A program made the translations under genes and the position numbers. DNA of 64,000 bases from Paramecium octaurelia (Eukaryota > Ciliophora > Oligohymenophorea > Peniculida > Parameciidae), in NCBI GenBank assembly GCA_905182995.1, contig CAJJDP010000121.1, positions 120,976-184,975 of the forward strand, written 5' to 3'. Of this stretch, positions 16,314 to 29,461 are shown piece after piece (the first letter of the stretch is position 1; each line of letters begins with the position of its first letter). The notes under the pieces are model-generated. The model was given only the letters and a program-made list of their open reading frames with translations, was not told the origin of the DNA and searched no databases.

Positions 16314-17552
16314 ATGGCACCAAAGAAAAAGGCATAAAAAAAAGAAACTTAACCAAGTATCATTTTATCATTATTCTATAAGCCAAAAAATAACCAGCCA
16401 AAATAGAGAAAGTTCAACCTGCTCCTATACCTCCTAGTGTGGTCTAAAATAAACCGAAGAACATTAAACCGGACTTCTATTTTGTGATTCCTCAAGATGA
16501 AGAAGAGCATTATAGAAGGGAAGTGTACCAAAGAAGAGAAAACAGGAATAAAAGTTGCATAGATATGAATGAAATTAGACAGTACAATTATAATTAAAAG
16601 GAGGGATAATTTCGCGCCTCAAGAGATTCCTGTTATTAATAAGGTATCTTAAAAAATTGTGATTGAGTAAGAATGTACCAATGATTCCTCCCAGTTATTT
16701 ACACTAAATCAGTCGGAGTTGCCTACTTGTGCCTCAAGACAATTAAATAAACCTAAGATATTATCCATCAAACCAAAGAAATTAACTATGACTGTTAAAC
16801 CTCAAGATGATGCCATGGACATGGAAGATGATTGGTATGAAGAACTTAACAAGGATATCAATCATACAAAGCATTTCCTACTAGGAGTTCCAAAATAATA
16901 ATCATCTCACAATGAGAAATCATTGACAACAGAAAGGAATTCCATTACAAAAAACACCAAGAAAATGGATCTTGATTTACAGATTGAACCTACTCAAACT
17001 TAAACAACTATTAAATTGACTAAGGCCATGAAAACAAAATTAGATTCCATGAATGAATGCTACAACTCACTACTAGAAGCCACAATTCCAGAAGAAATCT
17101 TATGTAGAGATTAAGAAAAGGACTTGATCACTAAATTTATCGAAGATGGAATCAAGAACAATGGCTAATCTTAAGCCTTATGTAATATTCATAGTTATTA
17201 ATCTTAGATATATCTGGAGTCCCAGGAATTGGTAAGACTGCAACTGTTATGGAAGCTTAAAAGAAGTTATCAACCAAAAAAGATAACTTCTAATTTATCT
17301 ATGCCAATGCAATGAATTTTGGATTGCCAGACAACATTTACTCTTATTTATTAGAAAAAATCACTACTATAAAGGATGCTTCTAAAGCCTAAGCCTGCAT
17401 TCTACTAAGTATTATATGCTTATTATACAATTAGCTGAACTATTCACCAAGGGTTCTTTACCTGCTACATACAAAGCTTATGAAAAATTAGTCATCAAAA
17501 AGAATAGGGTTATTCTATTAGATGAATGTGATAATCTTTTTACTCCTGATTA
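16314..17552 (+). pseudogene. ORC1: Truncated ORC1 copy created by the assembly join
   Basis: Same start and exons as the complete ORC1 at 17698, running through the Walker A loop (ISGVPGIGKTATV) and Walker B (LLDECDNLF), then cut at the N. Reading on through the N would fuse it to the tail of TTLL9 (LYDESLDLM), a chimera with no biological meaning. It should be treated as the same gene as the downstream copy. Confidence 0.85.
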
Positions 17553-17553
17553 N
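17553..17553. other. Single-N contig junction
   Basis: One undetermined base marks the join between two copies of the same 1383-bp sequence. Left of it the sequence stops inside ORC1; right of it the sequence restarts inside the last codons of TTLL9. Confidence 0.9.
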
Positions 17554-18936
17554 TTATATGATGAGAGTCTTGATTTAATGAATCGTAAAGCTTAGAAAAG
17601 ACAAAGTGTTAAAATATGGAAATGAGCAAATATTTTCTATATTTATACTATTCTTTTTGTGCCAAATATTATATAATTAAAATTATTAACAACAATTATG
17701 GCACCAAAGAAAAAGGCATAAAAAAAAGAAACTTAACCAAGTATCATTTTATCATTATTCTATAAGCCAAAAAATAACCAGCCAAAATAGAGAAAGTTCA
17801 ACCTGCTCCTATACCTCCTAGTGTGGTCTAAAATAAACCGAAGAACATTAAACCGGACTTCTATTTTGTGATTCCTCAAGATGAAGAAGAGCATTATAGA
17901 AGGGAAGTGTACCAAAGAAGAGAAAACAGGAATAAAAGTTGCATAGATATGAATGAAATTAGACAGTACAATTATAATTAAAAGGAGGGATAATTTCGCG
18001 CCTCAAGAGATTCCTGTTATTAATAAGGTATCTTAAAAAATTGTGATTGAGTAAGAATGTACCAATGATTCCTCCCAGTTATTTACACTAAATCAGTCGG
18101 AGTTGCCTACTTGTGCCTCAAGACAATTAAATAAACCTAAGATATTATCCATCAAACCAAAGAAATTAACTATGACTGTTAAACCTCAAGATGATGCCAT
18201 GGACATGGAAGATGATTGGTATGAAGAACTTAACAAGGATATCAATCATACAAAGCATTTCCTACTAGGAGTTCCAAAATAATAATCATCTCACAATGAG
18301 AAATCATTGACAACAGAAAGGAATTCCATTACAAAAAACACCAAGAAAATGGATCTTGATTTACAGATTGAACCTACTCAAACTTAAACAACTATTAAAT
18401 TGACTAAGGCCATGAAAACAAAATTAGATTCCATGAATGAATGCTACAACTCACTACTAGAAGCCACAATTCCAGAAGAAATCTTATGTAGAGATTAAGA
18501 AAAGGACTTGATCACTAAATTTATCGAAGATGGAATCAAGAACAATGGCTAATCTTAAGCCTTATGTAATATTCATAGTTATTAATCTTAGATATATCTG
18601 GAGTCCCAGGAATTGGTAAGACTGCAACTGTTATGGAAGCTTAAAAGAAGTTATCAACCAAAAAAGATAACTTCTAATTTATCTATGCCAATGCAATGAA
18701 TTTTGGATTGCCAGACAACATTTACTCTTATTTATTAGAAAAAATCACTACTATAAAGGATGCTTCTAAAGCCTAAGCCTGCATTCTACTAAGTATTATA
18801 TGCTTATTATACAATTAGCTGAACTATTCACCAAGGGTTCTTTACCTGCTACATACAAAGCTTATGAAAAATTAGTCATCAAAAAGAATAGGGTTATTCT
18901 ATTAGATGAATGTGATAATCTTTTTACTCCTGATTA
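17554..18936 (+). repeat. Second copy of the 1383-bp duplication
   Basis: Repeats 16170-17552 exactly and then continues into unique sequence that completes ORC1. It is the 5' end of a contig running to 60676. Confidence 0.9.
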
Positions 18937-19669
18937 ATAAGTATTATATAATTTAGTGGATTGGCCATAACAAAAGCATGCAAAGCTTACCATAATTATG
19001 ATTGCCAATACTATGGATTTCCCAGAGAGACTCAAACCAAAGTTATAATCAAGACTTGGAAATCATAGAGTAGTGTTTAGACCATACACCAGTGCTCAAA
19101 TAGAAACCATATTACAATAAAGAATGAAGGATAAAAAAATCAAAGAATTGTTTGCCTCCAACACTCTTAATTATCTTGGTAAAAAGATAGCAACAATTTC
19201 AACTGACATCAGAAAGACATTGTGCGTTTGCAGAAAGGCTATAGAAATTGGAAGGGAAGAACTTCAGAGAACTGGATAATTCAAACAAATTGAAGTCAAT
19301 CATGTCAAATTAGCTTATGATAGAATTTATAACAAAGCCTATCATGCATGCTTAAATTCCTTCAGTAAATCTCTGAAGTTGTTGTTAATTACTACTGCTT
19401 TGGAAATACATATCAAAGGGTACAACGTAGCTTATCTTCAATAAGTCCTTCAGAGATATAATTAATATTTAATATAAAACAAAGATGATCCTATTGGTTA
19501 TTAAGAAATAAAATAGATACTCATGAAATTGAGTGAATTAAATTTAGTTGAAATGAAAGAATAAAACATTCTGTTGACAAAAACTTCTTGGTAATAGAAA
19601 GTGAATGTAAAAAACAAATATATTTTATTAGGATTCACTTTAAAAGGATAATTTGAGAAATATTAATGA
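17698..19669 (+). CDS. ORC1: Origin recognition complex subunit 1, AAA+ ATPase, 624 aa
   Basis: Nuclear replication-initiator ATPase. Four introns of 26, 19, 26 and 26 nt (the first at 17741-17766) give an exact 624-codon frame; the 19-nt intron is the shortest I can support here. N-terminal 230 residues are basic and low-complexity; no BAH domain is seen. The AAA+ core follows: Walker A GVPGIGKTATV, Walker B VILLDECDNL, then QVLYNLVDWPQQKHAKL and IIMIANTMDFPERLKPK, which is the ORC1-specific block around sensor 1, and SRLGNHRVVFRPYTSAQIE. A winged-helix C-terminus is likely. Walker B reads DECD where many ORC1 proteins have DELD. Assigned to ORC1 over CDC6 from the IANTMDFPER region. Confidence 0.9.
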
Positions 19670-20477
19670 TGTAATAATTCATCTGAAAATCAACGTTGAC
19701 GATATCAAGAATGGCCTCTCAAATGACACATTATTTTAATAGTTTTCTTTGTTTTTCTGATTTATTTAGAATTTATATATAATATTATATAATATTTATT
19801 ATAATAAATTATGCCAATAACTTACATTAGAATTTAAGTTGTTAATATATTTATTTATACCTAAAACTTAGAAAAACGAATCGGCAACTAAGAGTTATCA
19901 TAATGTTTAACGCAATTCAACCAAATGAAACTTTTAATTACAATTAAATTTATTCGTTTGCAATTTGAACTCCACTCAAAATTATATACTCTTAGTACTT
20001 TTAGTATTCTTATAAAAATTATATTGCAATAATTGCAATTAAATTAATTATATAAATATATCAAAATTAGTATATTTATTTAGTTGTATTTAGATTCATT
20101 TCTGGATTATTGTTACTGTAACTACTTTTGAGAAAACAATTAATTGTTGATTGATGCGGCGATTTATTTATAAAAATTATATTTTAATTAAGAAGGAATG
20201 GAATTCAAATAGTATATTTTTGATACATCTAGAACTAGAATGGAATAGTCTAATTTATGAGTTCTTTTTGATCTGATTTAGTTTGAATTTATATTTATAT
20301 ACTTTAATAAGCATAGAAATAATTAAATGTCATATTCTTATTTAATTTTGTAAATCAAAACAATTTGATCAATGAAGGGATTTTAAAGAGATATCAGTTG
20401 AAGTTGGACTTAGTGATAAAGAAATTTCTGAAAAACCATTTTAAGTAGTTATAATAAAATTAATATAAAACTCATTT
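19670..20477. other. Intergenic, about 800 bp, no gene recognised
   Basis: Very AT-rich spacer between ORC1 and the histidine-kinase-like gene, unusually long for this window. It holds short inverted motifs such as TTGCAATAATTGCAA near 20032 but no frame with convincing codon content on either strand. Confidence 0.5.
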
Positions 20478-22373
20478 ATGAATTCATGGACTCTTTCATT
20501 TATGGATTCAAATTTGGAATCCTAATTTTCACATGCTCAACAAAAACATGTTCTGAGATGTTAAGATAGACAAAGATGGCTAGTTATTGTTATTTTAGCT
20601 CTTCTGATAGTTGAATAGGTGTTGGCAGAGTTTTGGATTAGTGTTGCGATTTGGGGTTTTAGTTTGGGATTGTTATTCATTTCATATAGATTTAGAAATT
20701 AAACCAAAATGATCGAAAAAATATTTTTTATCACTATAATTATGTTACTTGCCATATATAAACAAAATTCGAAATTTTTTGATGGTATATCAAAGGAATA
20801 ATTCAATATTGACTCAGTCCTGACTACATCTGCAACTTTTTGGTATAATTGTCATTAATTTAGTATGATTCGAAATTTTAAAATTGTGAAATAATACTTA
20901 ATTTTGATGATCATATTTATGTTTAATATGGTAATTTAATACAGAAATGTTGGAGTTTCAGCTTTAACTATTTTATAAAATATAATTTATATAGCTATGA
21001 TAATTCAACATCTATATCAAAAAGAATAGCATAGAAGAATTAATTATATTGAAGATATTAATTAAGTGAACATTAATCAAATACTCTTCAATTAATTAAA
21101 TTTGTAATTGTTTAGAGTTGCTTATGATATGTCTGCTTGTCAACTTATTTTACTTCAACGGAATTTACTATCATCAATCAATTAAGAGGATTAAATAGAA
21201 TTCAATAATTAGATAAGGTAGATTAAAATATCAATTAAAAAAAATAAGAGAATTTCGGAACAAATTGTGTTGAATCAAATTAATTAACAAATGACTTTGG
21301 AATAGTTTTTAGTTTTGATACTAAACATAAAGTCTTCTAAATTAACTCAAGAGGTCTTGAATCAGAATGAGTATTAATTAGTAGGAGTATTGAATTATGA
21401 GGATTTTCAGATTTCCATACATCGAACCTTTTATATCATGCCTAGTGTTATAATACTCTTTAAGAAAAACTACAAAGAACATCAAATTGAGGAGTTGAAA
21501 TTGAAAAGAGATACATTCAAACGTGGATTTGACACGATTCAAGATATATTTGTTACTAATATCAGGCCTGTGTTAATATATTATACTTGGATAAAATAAC
21601 ATTCAAACATATAGAAGGATGCATCTAAAATTAAAGTGCTTCATAAAATAATATAAGCCAAACTTTACAAAGCATAACATGAATATCAAAACTTAAAAGA
21701 TTTCTTTTAAATTAATAAATCATTCTAAAAAACAATCATTTTATCCTTTTCCATAGATAAGATCATGTCTTTTATTATTGATGTTGTTTGTGATAATCTA
21801 TTAAACAAGAAAAATCTCAAAATACAATTTATCAATAAATTACAACATAAGGAAATTAATTAAGACTAGGCCTAATTTATTTAACTATTTTTCAATTTGT
21901 TGTTCTTCATTTCTGAGAAATCAGAGGATATTAAAATCACAATCAAAGATTTTTAGATGCCTGAAATTATACATCAAATACTACAGGTGAAGATTGATTA
22001 TATAGGTCATCCTATTTCAAGACAATTCTTATAAAAGTTGCCAATAATCAATCCTGAAAATTTATAGGATTATATTCATAACAGTACTGGTACATTTAGT
22101 CTTGATTTACCAATTGCTCTGATGATCATAAGGAAATTAGGACCTTAAGATAAATTAATTTGGAAGTAAGTGAATAGGGGTGAGATCTCTTTAGAATTTT
22201 ATCTATACAGAAATCTCCCTAGTGATCTTCATCTTTTACCTGTTATCTCATTAAAACCTCACAAAAACATTATATACAAATCCAGCCAAACGAGAAGGAA
22301 AACTCTAATATACGATCACATATATGAAACTGTTCACTTGCCTGCCATTCAAACAGATAGAGAGTTGCTATGA
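20478..22373 (+). CDS. Membrane histidine-kinase-like protein with degenerate catalytic motifs, 631 aa
   Basis: Single long open frame with no intron needed. Four to six membrane segments lie in residues of about 30-180 (WLVIVILALLIVEQVLAE; KIFFITIIMLLAIY; YLILMIIFMFNMVIQY). After a linker, the helical pair contains VTNIRPVL at about residue 359, aligning with the H box SHEIRTPL but with Thr at the His position. A HATPase-like domain follows: FIQLFFNLLFFISEKS at the N box, IDYIGHPI at the DxGxGI site, STGTFSLDLPIALMIIRK near residue 536 at the GTGLGL loop, and GEISLEFYLYRNLP as the terminal strand. Key His, Asn and Gly residues are lost, so kinase activity is doubtful. No receiver domain is present. 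The homology is my alignment by eye. Confidence 0.6.
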
Positions 22374-22419
22374 AGAATTTTATTTGTTTTTTTATACATA
22401 ATTATATTGATATTAATCA

Positions 22420-25400
22420 TTATGAGAGATTATCATATATTTTTTCCACATATATCAAAGTCTTTAGGAAACTGTCTTCTCCATAAACCGATTGTGGTGG
22501 TAAAATGTAAGGTAATTGTCTTATTATAAAAAAACGATTCTTGAAAAATCGAAATAGTAAAAAAGATGCCAAACATTGGTAGATGATAATAATTGATAGG
22601 AATAAAGCAAATAGCAACCGTCTTGTAGTTACTTCATGATCGAATTTATCTATTAAATAGGACTGCCCAGATGACATAATATTTTCAAATCCAATTGCTA
22701 TGAAATTTAAACCAAATAAATCTAAGATGGTTATGTTTGATACAAAATCTTTTTTATAATCGTTTTGAATATTATCTCTAACCTTCTAGCTAAAGTAATC
22801 TGTCGAATAGATCAATCCCTGAGTGAGTTTTCCATCAATCACATTTTTACACATGTCATCTTTAATCAAAACACAAGCATCTGTAGTTAAGAATTACAAT
22901 AAATCATAATAGTTTGTTTATGCTTAAGATGTTATTTCTTAAGTGAAGGTCACAACTTAAATATAGGATTCGTTAACCAATTGTTTGTATTAATCAATTA
23001 CATCTTCGCTTAATTTAGAATTTTATTTATTGTAAGAATATCTCAGTAGAACAGAATCAGCCATCATCATTTAGTAAAATTATTCAGTATAGATGATATT
23101 TTAATTGTATAAATCTAAATTATTTTGTAAATCGTTAATATTCTAAGAGTTAAACAATTTTACTGTTAAAAAATAAGCAAAACCTAATAAATAAGTGATT
23201 ATAGAGAACATAAAGAAGAATCTTTAAAAATAGGGCTTTCCATCAGCTATCAGAAACTGTTTTTTCTACTCTAATTATTAAACTATCTATTGATAACGTA
23301 ATGAAACCTTTTTACTCCCAAAGAAATCATTAAAATTAGTTGATGGATTACATTTGTCTTTAAATGAAAATTGATATTTATATAGATTCAGATCAGCAGA
23401 TTACTAGTAGTGATGTTGTAATGAAAGTAGTCTAATAGATTCAGTTTCCAGTGCCTTAAAAGATATTTATTCACAACTTCTCAGAATCCTATTCAAAAGT
23501 TTAAAGGATTGCGAGAAAATCAATACGTAAGTAATGACAAATAGAATTTCAGCCAAAGTAAATAAAATTAAACACAGATTCTACTGAATTTCCAAATCAG
23601 AAACATTAGAATTTAATTAGTCTTAGAATTTGATAGTCAATTCCTCATATGTTTCTTTGTGTACTTGATACTGTCTTATCAAAGAGGTCAATGAACTATT
23701 AAATCTTTAAATGGTTGTCACATTATTCAAATCTATTCCATACAATCCTTACAACATGTAAATTACATAGAATTGTTCAGTCCATGCACTCACAATTTAT
23801 TCACTTCCACTGTATACATCAAATTAATTAATGTTTATTTTGGATAATGTAGATTTAACAAGACTGTCATCTAAATATTCTTGATAATGCGATAGATAGC
23901 TCTCACTATTATTTTACACTAATTCAAGTAACTTATCTTGATAATTGTTTTCTGTATCCATTAATCCCTCAAATTGGCTAGTGTCTATTCCTATTGCCAA
24001 TAAAGTATTCTTAGTATAATCAGTAGTTACAAAAGCCTTTAAGATTCCAACAATTTTCATGTTATCATCTAATTTGGATTGGAAGCTAAAGTAGAAAATA
24101 AATGATAAAATTAGGAGCAACAACAAATTCAAACCATCTATCATCAAAATTATATTGATCAACCTGGGATTATTGCCTTATGAAGAAAACTTAGTATAAA
24201 GATGTGTTTTCTACAGAATTGAAGGAAATCCATTATTAGGAGTGGTGGCTGTCTGTGTGATTCTAATTTCTTGTTCTTTTTGGATTTGTTAATTTTCTGA
24301 TTGATTATTTTCGACATCAAAGGATTTCTTGGATACAGACTTATAAAAGTAGGATAGTTGATGTTTCTGTTGAGGCCTAATATGTTGAGAGCTTTTGTTT
24401 ATTTATTATAACTGTTGTAAACTCTGCCCATCAATTTAAACACTATTAATATTTTAATCTATATTTTGAATGTTTGGAATTTGGCTTTTCTCTTCATTGA
24501 TTAAAGATAGTAGATCTCTTTAAGAGTCAAAAGGACTGTGAAAATTGGGGCCTATCTGAAATTGATATTCTTGAAAATTGACTGATTGATTAAGTTTTTA
24601 TTCATCAATATTTGAGAATTCGCAATTTTGATCACTATCAGTGAACATCCTTTCTTCTTCATGTTTTTCTGAACCAGAGAGTTCTCTATTTAGAGATGGA
24701 ACAAAATTTGTGTCTGTTCTAGTTCTTGATTATAGATTTCTTGAAGACTCTATCCAAATTTAACTGGTATTATCTGCAAATGTTATTTTCTATAATAAAA
24801 TTAAGTATGATTTATATTCTTTTTAATTGACTTTTCCAATTGTCATAATGAATTTACAGGATATGCAATAAGTTTCTGGGGCTGTCCCTTCTTTAGGAAT
24901 TCTAAATAATAGGTCATCCGCAGAAACAGAAAAGTGATTCAAAAGTTATTCAGCTTCATTATACTCTAATTTTTGAGAACAACTTCCTTATTCTTAACGT
25001 AGAGCTTCTTATTCTTGGAATTTCTTCTCTTTGCCATTCAAAAGATCCAAGTACTTTTTGAAGTTCTAGATCAAGTGGAATATCTTTTTTAAATATAATG
25101 CTTTTCCATTTTTCATTTTAAATTATTCCAAAGCCATAGTAGATATTCCTTCAATTCTTAATTCATGATTTAAGAAGATATGTCCCTTGACGTTTTCATA
25201 GGCTCCATCAGATCTAATTTATTTTAAGAAACAGTAAACTGGGAATATATCTCCTTGGATATTGAAACAGATGTCTATAAACATTTCAACAAATATCAAG
25301 TCTTTATTCTTTTTATATCCTAGCAACCCTCGCTTTTTCCTCAAGATTTGTGGTCTATTGGTCAACAAAAAGATCTCAATAAGTTGATCGTGAATAGCTG

Positions 25401-27794
25401 ATAAATGAGGAATAACAAGTTGATGCACAGTCAAGACTTCATCTTTGAATTCTCTTAATCCATATCCAAACATATGAGGAGCATTATTAGAGAACTAAAT
25501 GATTTCTCCTCTTGAGATCTTCCCTTTTTAAGCATGTCTTGCTAGATTAATTTTGAAATAGCACACCTTGGCTCCTTGTTGATGATTATTTGGGGCATTG
25601 AATTCAAAGAACTTATAATTCTTAGTTTTCAATTGATTTCTCAACCGAATGAATTTATCGAAGTCATTAAGGATTTCAATAGAATAAAACATATAAATTA
25701 ATAGACTGGTTCTTGAAAATGAAAATAAATTAAATTATTCTATTTTCTGAATAACTTCTAAATTGTACTTCACCATATTATTAATTACTTAATATAGATT
25801 TTCATAGTTGTATTTTGTATCAATTAATTTTCTAATGAAGTCATATTTCACTTGAATATTATTAAACATTTCAGAAATGAGTTTATCTCTTCTGACTTCT
25901 GTTATTCGATAATCCTTGTATTGCAATGCTGCTTCTACCTCATCTATCTTTACTAAGGGATTCATCTTCTGTAAAATCTGATGTTTGATGTAACTCAGTA
26001 ACACAGTCATTACAACATTATATGATTGATTCTTTAAATTTAGAACTTTCTCCTTGATCTCCATCACTAATAACAAGATTTAATAGCATTCCTCTGAAGT
26101 TCCAAGATAAGTCAGTAATTATGTGATTCGTATAATATCAAAATTCTCTTTTTCTTTCTCCAATTCGAATATGAGTTTAGTGTAATATCGAATGTATCTT
26201 TTAATCAACTCAACTTGAATTGAAATGTTTTTGATCTTGATTGATTTATATATTCTCATCTCCATTTCATGATAATTATTTTCAATAATCCTTCTGGCTT
26301 CTCCTCTAAATCCTTTGCAATAACAATAAACATTGTCACATAAAATGATGTGTTGTTTTAATAGCACTATCACATTCAATAGAAATTTAGATCTGCTGAC
26401 ATTGATGACAGAATTGTCTTTCTCAATCATTTATTGATTATCAAGTTTCATCAAATCCACTAATCTCAAATAATGAATAAAAAATATAGAATTTTGATTC
26501 TGCAAAAATTCAAGTTGAATCTGTCTTTGATTATTCAATTCCTTTTCTATAACAAATTATTGCTCCTCTTCAACAAGAAGTCCAGTTTTTGATTGAGCTC
26601 TTACTTTTGATCTCTATTTTTCTTTATATTATGAGTAATACAGAATTTATTCACTTCGATATTTTTTGATCTCATTCAAAAATCTTGAAACCAATGGCAC
26701 TGCTATAAGAGAGATTGATATGATTTCAATTTGATTATGCTTTGAAATTAGTGATATGATAACAGTGATGGTAAATGGAATTATGATGAGGATTGTTTCA
26801 GTTTTGTAAGTCTCCATATAAGGAAGATAAATAAAGAACTCAAATAAATTCCCAATTTGAAGGATTAGAATTGCAGCGTTGTTAAGATAATAGTGAGTCG
26901 AATTATTATCATAATCACTGTCTTAGTTCATAATGAAATAAAACTCCTGGATGATTATTGGTAAGATAATGATGAGTTACGATAAATTAAACCAAAAAGA
27001 TTTAATTAGTCTAAGATGATTATTGTCTCTGATTGTATAAGTTTATTGGATTTGCATAGATAAATACCAAACTAATAAAGTTCCAATGGTATTTAAGATA
27101 TTAAAAAAGATCATGAATCCAAATCGAAAATTAACCAATTTTTCATCATAAAATATGATATTCCAAATTAAGAAGTTCCAAATTAGCAATGGGATTAGTA
27201 TAATGTGAGGGTATATATTCAAAAATGAGGCTTGCATAAATTTCTCCATTTGTTTAAATGAGGATTGCTCATTGCCCATGAATTATTTTTACAGAAAGTA
27301 TTCAATGTAGTTGTGCATGTTGTAGGAACGATTCAACAAATTTAAATTGTCTTAATTGATATATTTAATGCATTACAATTAAGGTTGTCTTGATCGTCAA
27401 TTGAGGAACAGTATTTAATGGTAGAGTACTCGAATTTCTCCTTGTGCATCGCAAAAAATGTGAATACTATGGGTCCATACAGGAATAGGATAATCAGAGA
27501 TTCTATTACAATAATCCCATCATAAGTTAGACTATCAAATAATAAGATAGTAGGAACAGTTATTTTTGACATCAATTCAAACAAGGAATATTGATCAGTT
27601 GTTTTGAAATTGCGATCAAAAATTCTTACTTGAAGAATTTCCATATTTACTTTGAATAGAAAAAGTAATGCTAGTTTTTAAAGATGAGCAACTACTTCAA
27701 TGAAGATCCAGAAATATTTAGAGTCCCTTGAAAGTATGATCTATGAAAATCCGATAGTAAATTATTAATACTCCAGCCAATATTGCTTTATCAT
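22420..27794 (-). CDS. TmcB-like large multipass membrane protein, 1782 aa
   Basis: One 26-nt intron at 27351-27376; the remaining length is exactly divisible by three, which supports the start at 27794 (MIKQYWLEYQQFTIGFSQII). The N-terminal 500 residues hold about ten membrane segments. A cytoplasmic helical region follows, then at 25219-25520 the block NNAPHMFGYGLREFKDEVLT with LRKKRGLLGYKKNKDLIFVE, typical of the ciliate TmcB-like family in which a PAS-related domain lies between membrane regions. A long Ser/Gln-rich linker leads to a second membrane pair (LNLLLLLILSFIFYF; LLFALFLSIIIIYQ) near the C-terminus, ending YDNLS. Function of this very expanded ciliate family is not established; a sensory role is inferred. 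Confidence 0.72.
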
Positions 27795-27803
27795 TTATAA
27801 TAA

Positions 27804-29420
27804 ATGATTAAATTCGGATCAAACTATGCTTCTAAAATATAGCATCTATATTCAAATAAGCCCTTCTCCTTTGCAGTATAGAAATCATTCAATCATTTAG
27901 ATCATCGGGAGTGGTCCAGCAGGTCTTTATACGGCTAAGCACTTGTTCAATGATATTGAGAATATTAACATTCATATTTTTGAATAGGATCTCTGTCCTA
28001 CAGGATTGATAAGATACGGGATGGCTCCAGATCATCAGAGAATTAAACGAGTAGCAGAAGAACTCTTGACCATCAAACAAAATGAACATTGTCATTATTT
28101 CGGAGGAGTCTCAATTGTAACTAAGTATATATAACAAAGGGTAAAGACATAGCCATTAATGAATTGGATCAATTGTATTCAGCAGTTTTTTATGCTTATG
28201 GTGCATAGATTGATAAACCATTGAATATTCAAGGAGAACAATTATAAAATGTTTATTCTGCTCGTCAAATTGTTAATTGGTACAACAGTCATCCAAATTA
28301 CTATGATCTAGATATTAATTTTAAGAACAAAAATAATATTGCAATTATAGGGTGTAATTGAATTATTAATTTTTAGAAATGGTAATGTTGCTCTTGACAT
28401 TGCTAGAATATTTGGATTAAATCAGGATGAATTGTAGAAGACTGATATAAATGAGATTTCCATTGAAAAATTGAAGAATAATCAAATAAATAATGTACAA
28501 TCATTTCATAATATTAGATTATTATAATAGGAAGGAGAGGTCTGGTCTAATCTTAATTTTCATTAAAGGAACTAAGAGAAATGACAAAATTGTCGTAATT
28601 TAGATTCCTATTATATAAACCAGACTTACTTTGGAGTTTGAATGAGGAGAGTCAAACTGAATGCAAAGATTTAGGCGTAAATTACGGGAATGTGGTATGA
28701 TATTAATGATGAATATGTAGACTAGAGGAAATAGAAGAAAACTAGAATTTATGAAAAGCTTTGAAATTATTGAGGATGAAGCAACTATGAACTCAATTTT
28801 GTAACAAGATAGTAATGGAAGGATCAATGTTATTTTACGTTTCTTGTTGACGCCTCTTGAAATAGAGAAGAAAGAGGATAGGTTGAATTTGAAGTTGCAA
28901 CACAATTAATTGGCAGGGAAACCATTTAATCAAGTGGCTATGCCATTGAATTAACAATCAATTTTAGAATGTGATATGATTATTAAATCAGTCGGCTATT
29001 AGTCTCACAAGTATCAATATAGTTATTAATCATAGCATCGATAATGATCTACCTTGGAATTCTGAGTAAAATATAGTAGACAATTCTGATGGGTGTATTA
29101 AGAAGGATCCTACGAAGTTGAAGACAGGATCTTATGCTTGTGGTTGGATTAAAACAGGTCCCAAAGGAGTAATTGATTCTACTTTTGCTTCATCTTAAGA
29201 GACAATAGTTAATTTTAAGAATCATATGGATGCTGATTTGATTAGGAATGTTCACGATCCATACGAGCAAGTGGTAAATTTGTTAAGATAGAGATCGATC
29301 AATTATATTGATTTCAAGGTTTGGGATAGAATCAATGAATTTGAAATCGAGTAAGGTCAAAAAGCAAAGAAGCCTAGAATAAAATTAATTAGAAATAGAG
29401 ACTTGTTGTAATTCTTATGA
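27804..29420 (+). CDS. FDXR: Adrenodoxin (ferredoxin) reductase, mitochondrial type, 489 aa
   Basis: FAD enzyme that moves electrons from NADPH to ferredoxin for Fe-S cluster work in mitochondria. Six introns (25, 23, 25, 23, 26 and 25 nt) give an exact 489-codon frame. The first creates FSFAIIGSGPAGLYTAKHLF, the FAD dinucleotide-binding loop; RYGMAPDHQRIK is the next family block. The NADPH site is NNIAIIGNGNVALDIARIFG, and IIGRRGLVQSQFSLKELRE follows. Near the C-terminus YACGWIKTGPKGVIDSTFAS is the hallmark second FAD block. The start ATG at 27804 gives a short Ser/Lys-rich leader. It lies 9 bp from the start codon of the divergent TmcB-like gene and 41 bp upstream of the H-protein gene. 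Confidence 0.92.
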
Positions 29421-29461
29421 TTATTGTGTTCGTATATTTAACATAAATATATTTATTCAAA

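Noticed and set aside
27351-27376. End of a 100-aa ORF at MEILQV... as a separate gene
   Set aside because: A 26-nt intron here joins it to the downstream membrane region, giving one exact 1782-codon frame.
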